64,000 nt of DNA from NCBI RefSeq assembly GCF_008195825.1, contig NZ_CP043329.1, positions 124,001 to 188,000 on the forward strand, read 5' to 3'. A program made the translations under genes and the position numbers. Every line of letters starts with the position of its first letter. Position 1 is the first letter of the stretch. The stretch is from Pedobacter aquae (GTDB taxonomy: Bacteria > Bacteroidota > Bacteroidia > Sphingobacteriales > Sphingobacteriaceae). The notes beneath the pieces were generated by a model. That model was not told where the DNA came from. It saw only the letters and a list, made by a program, of their open reading frames with translations, and did no database searches. Positions 7,411 to 17,337 of this stretch are shown piece by piece.

Positions 7411-8721
7411 ATGAACGATAAACATCGTATAGGATACATACTGCCTTTTTTTAGGAGGCATAATACCATCAAACTGCTTGTATTACTGCTAGTTGTGGTG
7501 GTATTTAGTAAAAAAGCCAAAGCACAACAAGCTTTACAGGTAGGAGACAGCATCCCTAAAACCTTATGGGATTTAAAGCTGCAAACCTTTAATCACCCGC
7601 AAGGGAAAAGCAACATCAGCCTGCAAGACTATAAAAGCAAACTCATCATCTTAGATTTTTGGAGTACCTGGTGTGGGGCCTGTGTGCAGGCTATACCAGA
7701 GCTTAAGCAGCTGCAAAAACAATTTTCAGATCGTTTACTCATCCTTCCCATAACAGCAGATAGTCCAGAACAGCTCAATAAGGCTAAGGCAAAAAATGCC
7801 AAATTAGCTGCTTTAGATTTATTTACCGTATTAGATAAACAGCAGCTAAAAGCTTATTTTCCTCACCAGTTAGTGCCTCATTTGGTATGGATAAGTCCAG
7901 AAGGTAGATATTTAGGTGCTACCTTGTTAGAATATGCCAATGCCCATACCATTCATCAAATCCTTTCAGGTAGGTCAGTTCAATGGTATCAGAAAAAAGA
8001 TGAAGATGCCTTTAATCCCAAACAACTATCGCTACATCAATACTTAAAAATAGATAGTAGCCAATATGTTTTACCATTTATAGATGGGCAAAGTGCCAGT
8101 AGCGGGATGGTTTTGGAGGCAGATTCTACGCTACGTTACTATATCATCAATGCCTCTATGGCTCAACTTTATGCCATAGCTACCCAAATGCAGGGTATAC
8201 CTTATGAGGAGAAAAGAAGAAAAATAAAACTTCAAGACACCCTTCGTTACCAGTATCATCAGGCAGCAGGCTATCAGCAAGAGTGGTTGCGTAAGTATGG
8301 CATATCTTACGAGCGTAGGCTTCCCAAAGGAACAAGTATAGCCACCAGAAATGCTTTACTACTGGCAGATTTAAATAGGCATTTCAGACTTAAAGGAGAG
8401 ATAGTAGCGCAAGAAACACCAGTTTGGCTATTAAAACAAAGCAGTACTACAACAGCTGCAACACTTAAAGAAGGCTTGTCTTTAGCCTCATGGATAGCAG
8501 CGTTAAATAAAAACCCTGCATTCCCTTGGGTGCTTAATGAAACCACTTTGTCAGCTAAGACTTTTTTACCTAGGCCAGAGGGGCAACAAAGTTTAGCAGC
8601 TTTACAAGTCCTCTTACAGCCTCTAGGTCTTTATCTGGAGCCAGCCACTAGAACGCTACCTACTTTCATCTTAGAAGAAAATCATCATCAAAACCACCTA
8701 AACACACTATCCAAACCATGA
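7411..8721 (+). CDS. TlpA-like thioredoxin-fold protein with C-terminal extension
   Basis: 436 residues. A membrane or signal segment lies at 20-38 (LLVLLLVVVVF, then KKAKAQ). The thioredoxin fold follows at about 41-195 with W87-C88-G-A-C91 and a likely cis-proline in VPHLVWI. The last 230 residues are not thioredoxin; the end (SLAALQVLLQPLGLYLE) resembles the C-terminus of DUF3738 proteins, a tentative match. Such TlpA-type proteins reduce disulfides in the periplasm. The stop overlaps the start of the SusC gene (ATGA at 8718-8721), so the two are translationally coupled, which suggests the redoxin serves the SusC/SusD uptake system, for instance by handling a thiol or metal ligand. Confidence 0.75.
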   Translation: MNDKHRIGYILPFFRRHNTIKLLVLLLVVVVFSKKAKAQQALQVGDSIPKTLWDLKLQTFNHPQGKSNISLQDYKSKLIILDFWSTWCGACVQAIPELKQLQKQFSDRLLILPITADSPEQLNKAKAKNAKLAALDLFTVLDKQQLKAYFPHQLVPHLVWISPEGRYLGATLLEYANAHTIHQILSGRSVQWYQKKDEDAFNPKQLSLHQYLKIDSSQYVLPFIDGQSASSGMVLEADSTLRYYIINASMAQLYAIATQMQGIPYEEKRRKIKLQDTLRYQYHQAAGYQQEWLRKYGISYERRLPKGTSIATRNALLLADLNRHFRLKGEIVAQETPVWLLKQSSTTTAATLKEGLSLASWIAALNKNPAFPWVLNETTLSAKTFLPRPEGQQSLAALQVLLQPLGLYLEPATRTLPTFILEENHHQNHLNTLSKP

Positions 8722-11700
8722 GAAAAATTCTATTAACGCTATTCCTCATCAGTATCATCGCTATAGCCTATGCACAAGAAACCTTAATAGGTACAGTGCT
8801 AGCAGGTAAAGAGCCTTTAGCAGGGGCAAACCTCAGACTACTAAAGTCAAAGCGAACAGCTACGGCTAATGAAGAAGGTAAATTTACATTTCAACAGGTT
8901 GCCCTGCCAGATACTTTACTGATTACTTTTATGGGCTTTAAAGCACAAGTAAAGCCTTTATACACCTTACAAAATCCTTTAACTATCAATTTAGAACCTC
9001 TAGCAGGTGAGCTTAAAGAAGTCATCGTAAACACAGGTTACCAGAAATTAGCAGCAGGTAGGGCAACAGGCTCTTACAGCCTGATAGATAGCAGCTTGTT
9101 TAACCGTCAGATAGGTACCGATATCTTCCGTCGTTTAGAAGGCATCACACCTTCCTTGCTTTACGACAAGCGTGGTGGAGAAGGAGCAGTAACCCGTTTT
9201 AGCATCAGAGGTTTAAGTACCCTCACGGCAGGAGTAAGTACACAACCCTTAATCATCTTAGATAATTTCCCTTATGAAGGCGATGTAGCACAAATCAATC
9301 CCAATGATGTAGAAAGCATCACCATCCTAAAAGATGCGGCAGCAGCAGCCATTTGGGGTACAAGGGCAGGTAATGGCGTGGTTGTCATCACCACACGTAA
9401 CGCAAAAAGCAAACAGCCCTTAAGTTTTAGTATGGTGGCTAATACCAGTGTGGTAGAAAAGCCAGATCTGTTTAGGTATCCTGCAATGTCATCCACAGAT
9501 TTCCTAAGTGTAGAGAAATACCTGTATGATAGAGGCTTTTACAATACGGCTATTACCAATGTACGTAACCGCCCGGTGCTATCGCCTTATGTAGAATTAC
9601 TGGAAGACCAAAGACTAGGACGAGTTAACCAGAACCAAGTAGCCACACAATTAAGTATTTGGGAGCAAACAGATATCAGAAATGATTTTAACAAGTATTT
9701 CCAACAGCAAGGCATCAGACAGCAGTATAGCCTGAATTATGCAGCAGGTGCTGGGCAATTGTCTTATGCGGGTAGCGTAGGCTTTGATAAAAACCGCTCT
9801 AATTTAGTTGGGGATGATGACCAGCGTTTAAGCATCAGAAACCGTGTAAGCTTAAAACCACACCCCAAACTACAGCTACAAGCAGGTATTTTATACACCC
9901 GTACACAGGCTCAGAACAATGCACTAGGAAGCTTAAATAGCTTAAGACCAAATGGTGGTAAAAGTAATTACTACCCTTATGCCCGTTTGGCAGATGAAGA
10001 AGGGAATGCGTTAGCCTTAGAACAAAATTACCGTAAAAGGTATACAGACACTACCGGAAGAGGACTCTTACAAGATTGGGCTTATCGGCCGCTGGATGAA
10101 ATAGCTTTGGCTAATAATCGCAACCGAAGCTATGATATGCTATTGGATGTTCAGGCAGATTATCAATTGTTTCCTACTTTGAAGGCAAGTATACAATACC
10201 GCTTTCAGAACAATAGCAGCCAGCAAAATAACAACTACAGCCCCGAGACCTATTTTACCCGTAACCTCATCAACAGATATAGCAGCATCAGTGGTAATAC
10301 CATAACAAGGCGTATACCATTAGGAAGCATCATAGACGAAACAAACGGACAATTACTCGCACATGGTTTAAGAGGTCAGCTCAATTTTAGCAAAGATTGG
10401 AATGTGCATCAATTAGAGCTACTTGCAGGAGCAGAACTCAGAGAGCGGGAAAACACAGCTACTACAAACCGGTTATATGGTTTTGATGATTTAATATTTC
10501 AAAGTAGCCCGGTAGATTTGGTAACAGCTTTTCCGATATACGGTTTACTTGCAGCCAATAGCAGTATACCAAATAATAATTTTCAAAGTTCCTTATTAAA
10601 CAGAAATGTATCCTACTTTTTTAATGCCAGTTACCATTATACCAAAAGATATAGCTTCTCTTTAAGTGCCAGAAGAGATGCATCAAACATATTTGGTGTT
10701 AATGCAAATCAGAAAGGCGTTCCATTGGGTTCTGTTGGCGCAGCATGGCATATAGACCAAGAGAATTTTTATAACTGGAGCTTTATGCCACGTTTAAATC
10801 TGAGGGCAAGCTATGGTTATACAGGAAATGTAAACAATTCAAGTTCTGCTTTAACCACCATCAGGTACGAACAATTATTTCTCAATATCAACACCTTTAC
10901 AGGTTTACCGCAAGCCACCATTGTCAATCCTCCCAATCCAGATTTAAGATGGGAAACTGTTGGGATATTTAATATCGCAGCAGATTTTGAAACAAAAGAC
11001 AGCAGATTAAGAGGTAACATCAGCTATTTTCATAAACAAGCAACAGACCTTATTGGGCTTGTAGCGGTAGATGCTACTACAGGCGGTACAGGTACAAGAA
11101 GCTTAAATAGCGCAGCTTTAAGAAACCAAGGATTTGAGCTAGAGCTACAAGCGCAAATTATGAAGCAAAATGATTTTCAATGGCAAAGTAATTTCCTTTT
11201 TTCTTCATCCAAGAATAAGGTAACCAAATATTTGTTCGAGCCTACTTCTCCCTCTTTTTATGTAGGAAATGGCAGCGGGATAACGCCGATTGTTGGGAAG
11301 CCAGCTTATGGTATTGTTAGCTATCGCTGGGCAGGCTTAGACCCCAGTAATGGCGACCCACAGCTACAGGTAAATGGAGCTATTTCTAAAGATTATACCG
11401 CTATACCCAATCAGGTAAAATTTGAGGATTTAATATTTCATGGTCCTTCTTTACCCGTATATTTTGGAGCTTTCCGTCAGGATTTTACCTATAAGCAAAT
11501 GAGCTTAAGTTTCAACATGAGTTATAAATTAGGTTATTTCTACCGCAGAACAGGTTTAAGCTATAGCAGTTTATATAATCAATGGGCTGCATCACCAGAA
11601 TATGCAATGCGCTGGCAGCAAACAGGTGATGAAGCCTTTACACAAGTTCCATCCATCATTTATCCTGCTAATGCCAATAGAGATAATGCTTACACACAAG

Positions 11701-11933
11701 CGGATATCATGGTAGAACCCGGAGACCATATTAGGTTACAGGATATTCGCTTAGCTTATCAATTTAAGGCATCTAAATTAAGAGCCCTTCATCTTAAACA
11801 CCTCAGTGTATTTATGTATGCTAATAATATTGGCCTTTTATGGAAAGCCAGTAAATTCCCATTTGACCCCGAGTATGGAGATAGCTTTATTCCGGTACGC
11901 ACCATCTCCTTCGGCTTAAAAACAGATTTCTAA
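8718..11933 (+). CDS. SusC/RagA-family TonB-linked outer membrane receptor
   Basis: 1071 residues. Signal peptide 1-19, then a carboxypeptidase-regulatory-like domain (about 20-98, TLIGTVLAGKEPLAGANLRL), a plug with RFSIRGLSTLTAGVSTQPL and the SusC signature ITILKDAAAAAIWGTRAGNG near 195-215, and a long β-barrel ending in FGLKTDF with an aromatic last residue. These receptors import ligands across the outer membrane together with a SusD lipoprotein, powered by TonB. It overlaps the TlpA-like gene by 4 bases and is followed 17 bases later by SusD. No sigma/anti-sigma pair and no glycoside hydrolase is nearby, so the substrate may not be a glycan. Confidence 0.93.
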   Translation: MRKILLTLFLISIIAIAYAQETLIGTVLAGKEPLAGANLRLLKSKRTATANEEGKFTFQQVALPDTLLITFMGFKAQVKPLYTLQNPLTINLEPLAGELKEVIVNTGYQKLAAGRATGSYSLIDSSLFNRQIGTDIFRRLEGITPSLLYDKRGGEGAVTRFSIRGLSTLTAGVSTQPLIILDNFPYEGDVAQINPNDVESITILKDAAAAAIWGTRAGNGVVVITTRNAKSKQPLSFSMVANTSVVEKPDLFRYPAMSSTDFLSVEKYLYDRGFYNTAITNVRNRPVLSPYVELLEDQRLGRVNQNQVATQLSIWEQTDIRNDFNKYFQQQGIRQQYSLNYAAGAGQLSYAGSVGFDKNRSNLVGDDDQRLSIRNRVSLKPHPKLQLQAGILYTRTQAQNNALGSLNSLRPNGGKSNYYPYARLADEEGNALALEQNYRKRYTDTTGRGLLQDWAYRPLDEIALANNRNRSYDMLLDVQADYQLFPTLKASIQYRFQNNSSQQNNNYSPETYFTRNLINRYSSISGNTITRRIPLGSIIDETNGQLLAHGLRGQLNFSKDWNVHQLELLAGAELRERENTATTNRLYGFDDLIFQSSPVDLVTAFPIYGLLAANSSIPNNNFQSSLLNRNVSYFFNASYHYTKRYSFSLSARRDASNIFGVNANQKGVPLGSVGAAWHIDQENFYNWSFMPRLNLRASYGYTGNVNNSSSALTTIRYEQLFLNINTFTGLPQATIVNPPNPDLRWETVGIFNIAADFETKDSRLRGNISYFHKQATDLIGLVAVDATTGGTGTRSLNSAALRNQGFELELQAQIMKQNDFQWQSNFLFSSSKNKVTKYLFEPTSPSFYVGNGSGITPIVGKPAYGIVSYRWAGLDPSNGDPQLQVNGAISKDYTAIPNQVKFEDLIFHGPSLPVYFGAFRQDFTYKQMSLSFNMSYKLGYFYRRTGLSYSSLYNQWAASPEYAMRWQQTGDEAFTQVPSIIYPANANRDNAYTQADIMVEPGDHIRLQDIRLAYQFKASKLRALHLKHLSVFMYANNIGLLWKASKFPFDPEYGDSFIPVRTISFGLKTDF

Positions 11934-11950
11934 ACTCATAAACTCAGAAC

Positions 11951-13303
11951 ATGAAAAAAATATATATGCCTTACCTGCTCATCCTCATAAGTATTTCCTT
12001 TTGCGCTTGTCAGGAATTTTTGGAAGCCAAGCCAGACCGGGCTTTAGCCACACCTAGTACTTTAAAAGATATAGAAGCCATCCTCAATAACAATCAAATG
12101 AATACGCTTTATCCCATAGCAGGGGATATTATGGCAGATGATTATTATTTGGAAGATAATATCTGGAATGCATTAACAGATGTAGTGGCAAGAGATAGCT
12201 ATGTATGGGCTACTACAACCTACCATGATTTTGATTGGCAAAATGCTTATAACTTAATCTTTAGAGCCAATGTAGCTTTAGACCAGCTAGAGCAAGTAAC
12301 AGCCGATGATGCAAGTAAACAGACCTTAAGAGGTACAGCTTTGTTCTTGAGAAGCTATAATTTTTATCAACTATTACAAATCTTCACTTTACCGTACAGA
12401 CAAGAAACGGCAGCACAAGAGCTGGGTATTCCGCTAAAGCTATCAAGTGATATCAATGAAACTATCAGACGTTCTACCTTAGAAGAATCATATCAAAGAG
12501 TAATTACAGACTTAAAAGTAGCAGCCAGTTTATTACCTGCAACCAGAGCTTTTAAAACGCAACCTTCAAAGGCAGCCGCTTATGCACAGCTTGCAAGAAC
12601 CTATTTGGTGATGGCAGATGATGAAAATGCAGTACGCTATGCAGATTCTGCTTTGGCGCTTCAATCGCAATTGATAGACTATAATAGCTTAAATGCTACA
12701 GCAGCAAATCCTTTCCCTTTGTTTAATGCAGAAGTGATTTTCCAAGCCTTTAATACCGGTAGAGGTGGTGTTTTTCAGCAAACAAGGGCAAGAGTAGATT
12801 CTACCTTATACCGTTCGTATAGCACCAATGATTTAAGAAGAAGCTTGTTTTTTACACGTAATAGCAATGGTAGCTTTGCTTTTAAGGGAGATTATTCTGG
12901 AAGGAATACAGGTAATTTATTTGCCGGAATCGCCACAGATGAGCTTTATCTGATTAAGGCAGAATGCCAGATAAGAGCAAATAGGGTAGCTGAAGGTTTG
13001 GCAACCCTTAATAGTTTAATGTTGCGAAGATTTAGGACTAACACCTTTGTGCCCTTTACGGCAAGCAATAGACTAGAAGCGTTGAAATTAGTTTTACTAG
13101 AAAGAAGAAAGCAACTGCTGTTTAGGTCAAACAGTCGTTGGGCTGATATAAGAAGATTGGGTGGCGAACCAGATTTGGCCATAACCTTAAGACGTAGGAT
13201 AGCAGGTTCTATCATTGAACTGACCACAGGAGACTTGCGCTTTGCCAATTTAATCCCTCAAAATACCATAGTGTTGAGTGGGATTGAACAAAACAGGCGT
13301 TAG
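11951..13303 (+). CDS. SusD/RagB-family ligand-binding lipoprotein
   Basis: 450 residues. The N-terminus is a lipoprotein signal with a likely acylated C20 (SISFCACQEF). The body is helical and TPR-like as in SusD (NLIFRANVALDQL, SKAAAYAQLARTYLVMADDENA), and the C-terminal half has ELYLIKAECQIRANRVAEGL and RRKQLLFRSNSRWADIRRLG, typical of the RagB/SusD fold. It acts as the lid of the SusC barrel on the cell surface. Third gene of the TlpA-SusC-SusD operon; a strong hairpin at 13320-13345 ends the unit. Confidence 0.9.
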   Translation: MKKIYMPYLLILISISFCACQEFLEAKPDRALATPSTLKDIEAILNNNQMNTLYPIAGDIMADDYYLEDNIWNALTDVVARDSYVWATTTYHDFDWQNAYNLIFRANVALDQLEQVTADDASKQTLRGTALFLRSYNFYQLLQIFTLPYRQETAAQELGIPLKLSSDINETIRRSTLEESYQRVITDLKVAASLLPATRAFKTQPSKAAAYAQLARTYLVMADDENAVRYADSALALQSQLIDYNSLNATAANPFPLFNAEVIFQAFNTGRGGVFQQTRARVDSTLYRSYSTNDLRRSLFFTRNSNGSFAFKGDYSGRNTGNLFAGIATDELYLIKAECQIRANRVAEGLATLNSLMLRRFRTNTFVPFTASNRLEALKLVLLERRKQLLFRSNSRWADIRRLGGEPDLAITLRRRIAGSIIELTTGDLRFANLIPQNTIVLSGIEQNRR

Positions 13304-13319
13304 GTGAATAGATAGCAAT

Positions 13320-13345
13320 AAGCTGCCTCCCTGTAGAGGCAGCTT
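13320..13345. terminator. Bidirectional terminator between SusD and the convergent small gene
   Basis: AAGCTGCCTC (13320-13329) and GAGGCAGCTT (13336-13345) form a 10-bp GC-rich stem with a 6-base loop. It sits 16 bases past the SusD stop and just past the stop of the opposing gene. No clean T-run follows. Confidence 0.65.
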
Positions 13346-13352
13346 AGCTTAG

Positions 13353-13670
13353 TTAGTTGCGCACAAAAACATCAGAATTAGATTCGTCTTTGTTTTGTAT
13401 TCTACTTTCTAAAGCAGTGCCGGCAATCAAAGGAAATCCAGGGTTGTTAGGATCTTCTTCGGCTAAAATAGTACATACAACTTGGCTACCAGCCGCACAA
13501 GAAGGAGCAGATGCGGGTTGATACTCCATTTGGTCTGTAGCTACGTTATTACCACTATACTCCCAATACTGTAGGGAGGAAGCATTTCCCTCTGCTTTAA
13601 AAGCAGAGAATAAAACAGCGCCTGAGATTGCTGCTACAGCAATCATGGGCATGATGAATTTTTTCTTCAT
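13353..13670 (-). CDS. Small secreted protein, DUF6520-like
   Basis: 105 residues from the chosen start (ATG at 13670); an in-frame ATG at 13703 would add 11 residues before the signal peptide and looks less likely. The N-terminus is a clear export signal (MKKKFIMPMIAVAAISGAVL). The mature part is short, with two cysteines (C in APSCAAG and QVVCTIL) and a Pro/Asn-rich end. This pattern matches the DUF6520 group of small exported Bacteroidota proteins that often sit near outer-membrane transport genes; their role is unknown. It points toward SusD and shares its terminator. Confidence 0.55.
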   Translation of the reverse strand: MKKKFIMPMIAVAAISGAVLFSAFKAEGNASSLQYWEYSGNNVATDQMEYQPASAPSCAAGSQVVCTILAEEDPNNPGFPLIAGTALESRIQNKDESNSDVFVRN

Positions 13671-13841
13671 CGTAGATTTGGCTTTGCTACATCTCGAAGC
13701 CATAGAGTTTTACATGATGATGCCTACTCTTTTTAAGGGTTTTCGGCATCCCCCTTTCATAGGTAGAAATGTGAGAACAGCGGTGGTGTTTACTGCCACC
13801 ACCAGCTGTTAACAGGGGATATCTTGCAGCTATCCCACTGA

Positions 13842-14237
13842 TTAATTAAAATAAGTGATGTTAAAAGTTAAAGATTCAAGGTTGCTATAAGCCAGCTCAG
13901 GTGTGAAATTGCTATTGCTACTTTCATTCAAATTGAGCAGTTTTCCACGGTCTTTGCCATCGCTCCTTAAAGCCGGAGCTTCCATTTTATTAAGACCAAT
14001 AGGTAAACGATGAGCCATAAAATAGCTTCCTCTGGCAGCAGCCTGACTAACAAAGCGTTCATCAAGATTATGGAGGTAAGCGAGTTGAGCTTCATCTAAG
14101 TCGAAATGCTCGGCAACCCAAAGTTTGAAATTTTGGTGTAAGGCATCAGCTACTAAATTTAATTCTTGGTCGCTCAAAGCATAAAGAGTAGTTAATAATT
14201 GCTGTAAACCAGCTGGAGTAAAAGGAACTTTTTCCAT
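13842..14237 (-). CDS. Hypothetical protein, 131 residues
   Basis: No family recognised. The first 75 residues are predicted helical with regular Leu/Ala spacing (LQQLLTTLYALSDQELNLVA, then ALHQNFKLWVAEHFDLDEAQ); the remainder is polar and ends in FNITYFN. No signal peptide. It lies upstream of the DUF6520-like gene on the same strand with 171 bases between them, so they may share a transcript. It could be a cytosolic partner of the SusCD-associated locus. Confidence 0.5.
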   Translation of the reverse strand: MEKVPFTPAGLQQLLTTLYALSDQELNLVADALHQNFKLWVAEHFDLDEAQLAYLHNLDERFVSQAAARGSYFMAHRLPIGLNKMEAPALRSDGKDRGKLLNLNESSNSNFTPELAYSNLESLTFNITYFN

Positions 14238-14896
14238 AGTATATTTTTTTAAATGATGAATAGATAGGCCGGCCGGCTAAACAAAATTATAGGCTAAAAG
14301 CTTAAAAAAACTAACAGAAAACGTATGAAAGTGATGAATGGTAGAAATTAGAGGATGAAATGCAATAATTTTTTTGGCTCTTGGAAATTAGTGCTGATAT
14401 ATTTGAGAAAATACTGAAAATATGAAGCTAGAATAGGTGTTATATTATTTTTCAGGCCTGTTTTCTTAAGATTTTTGTTATGTTTTTTATATTTAGAAGG
14501 AACAATCGATCATAAAATACCGTATTGGCCGAAGTGAGTAAGCAATCTCCAGTGTCGGAAAAAATTCAAAAGCAGAAGCAGAAGCAAAAATGTTGGTAGA
14601 ATCAAGCCTATAGCGCATGCGATTTTGCGTCCGAGGTTGCAAAAGCTATCATAAACCATAACCAAGCAAAAATAAGCGCCCCTTGTTTTTGAATTGCGGG
14701 TAAGCCTTTGCGGGAGAAGACACCAGCGAGATTGCTTAGGACTTTTGGTTCCTTTTGGTCCCGCAAAAGGAACGAGCCCGCCGGCGATAGAGGCGAGGTA
14801 ATTTTAAGAAAAAAAATGATAAGAAGAAACTGAAAATAAAGTGCAGAGGACATTTTTTAATAAAACATAGATATTAATCTCGAAAAACATCAACAA
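14238..14896. other. Gene-free stretch with dispersed repeat fragment
   Basis: GGCCGGCC palindrome at about 14268. At about 14737-14800 there is a diverged piece of the dispersed repeat found six times at 17-23 kb (TTTTGGTTCCTTTTGG, then AAAGGAACGAGCCCG and CGGCGATAGAGGCG). No gene is convincing. Confidence 0.5.
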
Positions 14897-15730
14897 ATGA
14901 AATCATTAATTAATCTTTGGGATCAGAAAGACGGAAAATACTTGTCTTTAGGTGTACGCTTACTATTAGCCTTGTTGGTATCTCATTATTTGGTGGTAGT
15001 ACCACAGACTAAATCTTTTTGGCAAATTATGCAACAAGACAATTACTATTGGGCAATGCTGTTTAGTACCTTTATAGCAGCTGCACTTTTACAATGGGTA
15101 CATGTCACTACTAAATATCTGGATAGTCGCTTAAGCTGGGAAGATAATTTATGGAAAAGAGGTGGCTATCAAATACTTTTCGGAGTGTTGTTTGTGCTAT
15201 TGCTTGATTATCTATTTATCAGATTTTACTTCTGGTATTTTGATAGTGATTTTGATGCCAGTGGTTATATGCTGGTAGAATTTCAAATTGTTACCATTCA
15301 GGTCTTACTGTTAAATTTGATATATATATGCAGACATTATTATTTGGCCTATCATGTTAAAAAAGCACAAAGTAGTGAAGAAATAGATGTGAGGGTAAGT
15401 TTAGGAGACCGCGTATTGTATATCAAAGCCATTGAAATACTAGCGATTATTAAAAGAGGAAATGTAGGTACTATCTACACAACCAACAAAACCGTCTATA
15501 ACACAACAGAATCTTTAGAGCAGCATTTAAAAAAACTACCTGCTCAAGACTTTATGCGAGTAAACCGTTCAGAAATCTATTCAAGATGGGCTTTAAAAGG
15601 CTACCACCGTAAGCAAGATTATAGCTATCATCTTCAAATAAAATTCATGCCTTATGAGCCTGTCAAGTGCAAGGTAAGTCGCACTAAAGTAAGCAGTTTT
15701 CTGAATTGGTTTCATCAAGAAGAGAAATAA
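14897..15730 (+). CDS. Membrane-anchored LytTR-family transcriptional regulator
   Basis: 277 residues. Four hydrophobic helices at about 19-36, 51-70, 92-113 and 128-150 are followed by a LytTR DNA-binding domain at about 165-275 (VSLGDRVLYIKAIEILAIIK, then LPAQDFMRVNRSEIYSR). Membrane-bound LytTR regulators in Bacteroidota sense an envelope signal without a separate kinase. It is separated from the SusCD cluster by a repeat stretch; control of that cluster is possible but not shown. It is transcribed alone. Confidence 0.8.
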   Translation: MKSLINLWDQKDGKYLSLGVRLLLALLVSHYLVVVPQTKSFWQIMQQDNYYWAMLFSTFIAAALLQWVHVTTKYLDSRLSWEDNLWKRGGYQILFGVLFVLLLDYLFIRFYFWYFDSDFDASGYMLVEFQIVTIQVLLLNLIYICRHYYLAYHVKKAQSSEEIDVRVSLGDRVLYIKAIEILAIIKRGNVGTIYTTNKTVYNTTESLEQHLKKLPAQDFMRVNRSEIYSRWALKGYHRKQDYSYHLQIKFMPYEPVKCKVSRTKVSSFLNWFHQEEK

Positions 15731-16327
15731 ACTATTTTACAAGCCGCAATTAATCTTTCTACTTTTAAAGCCCACATGCAAGGTATCCTCCTCTTAGAGG
15801 AGGTGCAGGAGGAGGCTCTTTCCATTTTTTACTTTCCACTTTCCAACCTATCACAACATTTAGGCAATCTTTCCAATCTTTCCAACCTTCCAAGCTATCA
15901 GGATATTTAGGCATCTTCCTACTCAAAACTATCCTCCCTCTTTCATTCTCCCTCCAGAGGGAGACACTGGCGGCATAATTACAAACGTTTGAAATAGAAA
16001 GTCCTCTTTTTTTAAAGATGCAGATCTAAGCCATTTACAAAGTGTCCTCCTCTTAGAGGAGGTGCAGGAGGAGGCCCTTTCTACTCAATCTTTCCACTTT
16101 ACAACCAACCAACCTATCTCAGCATTTAGGCATCTTTCTACTCTGTACTTTATACTTTTGACTCTGTACTTCTCCACCTATTTCCTTTTTAATAAATATT
16201 TTTTATTTTAGATTTATATAGCTTGCAGCAATCCCTTTCCTATTATCCTGCTATTACTGTAGCAATCTACCTGATATAAGTTCACAGCATCAGAAAACAA
16301 ATCTTTTGCTTAAGACTAACTATCTTA
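15731..16327. repeat. Intergenic repeat cluster
   Basis: Contains two copies of TCCTCCTCTTAGAGGAGG followed by TGCAGGAGGAGGC (about 15786-15818 and 16043-16075) and one of the CCCTCCAGAGGGAGACACTG type (about 15950-15975), each able to fold on itself. The rest is pyrimidine-rich (TTTCCAACC-like words). No gene seen. Confidence 0.65.
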
Positions 16328-16612
16328 ATGACTGAGAACATGACAAAATTTTTTAAACTCATTAACATACTGTTAAATGTAGAAACGTTACTCCAACAAA
16401 TACTTACTACTTTAAATAAACAACAGGAATTAGAACAAGAAGAAGAATGGATGGATGCTTATGAAGTAAGAGACTTTTTTAAAATTCATCGGAGTACTCT
16501 TTACCGTTGGCAGTGTGAAAAAATTATAGAGCCTAGCAGGATGGGCAGAAAAAATATGTACAGAAAATCCCATATCCAAAGAATTTTAGAACAAAGCCAC
16601 AGAGATACCTGA
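16328..16612 (+). CDS. Small helix-turn-helix DNA-binding protein (HTH_17/MerR-like)
   Basis: 94 residues. The N-terminal half is a hydrophobic helix with leucine spacing, then residues 40-90 form a winged-helix excisionase-type domain (MDAYEVRDFFKIHRSTLYRW, then GRKNMYRKSHIQRILEQ). Proteins like this act as excisionase, relaxase helpers or small regulators on mobile elements in Bacteroidota. Translation may start at the second Met (16340). It stands alone among repeats and is followed by an imperfect hairpin at 16649-16693. Confidence 0.65.
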   Translation: MTENMTKFFKLINILLNVETLLQQILTTLNKQQELEQEEEWMDAYEVRDFFKIHRSTLYRWQCEKIIEPSRMGRKNMYRKSHIQRILEQSHRDT

Positions 16613-16648
16613 GCATTATAGACAAAGTCTTCTTTATAATTTTTAATC

Positions 16649-16693
16649 AAATCATGGGGAGAGAGCCATTAAGGACTCTCCTCTTCATGATTT
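16649..16693 (+). terminator. Imperfect hairpin after the HTH gene
   Basis: AAATCATG (16649-16656) pairs with CATGATTT (16686-16693), with an inner GAGAG/CTCTC stem. It lies 36 bases after the stop at 16612. There is only a short T stretch, so termination is plausible but not certain. Confidence 0.4.
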
Positions 16694-17040
16694 CATTGCT
16701 CATGAAAGTAAGAATTACTGCTGATGTACTTTATACTTTACAACCAACCTATCTCAACATTTAGGTATCTTTTTACACCGTAATTTGACTTTCTACTCAA
16801 AAAAATCCTCCCTCTTTCATTCTCCCTCCAGAGGGAGACACTGGCGGTATACCTTTCAAGCGTATGAAATAGAAAGTCTTCTTTCTTTTAAAGATGCAGC
16901 TCTAAGCCATTTGCAAAGTGTCCTCCTCTTAGAGGAGGTGCAGGAGGAGGCACTTTCTACTCCAATCTTTCCACTTTCCAAGCTTCCAACCAACCTATCT
17001 CAACATTTAGGCATCTTTCTACTCTGTACTTAATACTTTT

Positions 17041-17337
17041 AAAACTCTCTTTAGGCTCCACCATATCAAGCCCTATCATTACATCTCCGTTTACGCAGAA
17101 CTCCGGCATGGCAAGATTTTCGGGTAGCATTATCCCAGCCTCAGCAGAAACATTCAAAGAAAATCTTCGAGCCGGCGCATTTTGGTTCCTTTTGGGCGAC
17201 AAAAGGAACGAGCCCCGCCGGCGATAGAGGCGGATAACAATTGTTTAAAGATGTTTAAAATAAAATATGATGACATCAATCGATAAAATCGAAAAGCCAT
17301 AATAAGCACTCGTTGCAAACGAGCGCAAGAAGAATAA
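17041..17337 (-). repeat. 295-base dispersed repeat, copy 1
   Basis: Runs from the CTCTTTAGGC word to GCGCAAGAAGAAT. On the minus strand it keeps an open frame beginning MSPKRNQNAPARRFSLNVSA. It differs from copies 2-6 by scattered substitutions and lies about 3.4 kb from the others. Confidence 0.75.

Noticed and set aside
14608-14853. 81-codon minus-strand frame before the LytTR gene
   Set aside because: It runs through a fragment of the dispersed repeat and shows no protein-like pattern.
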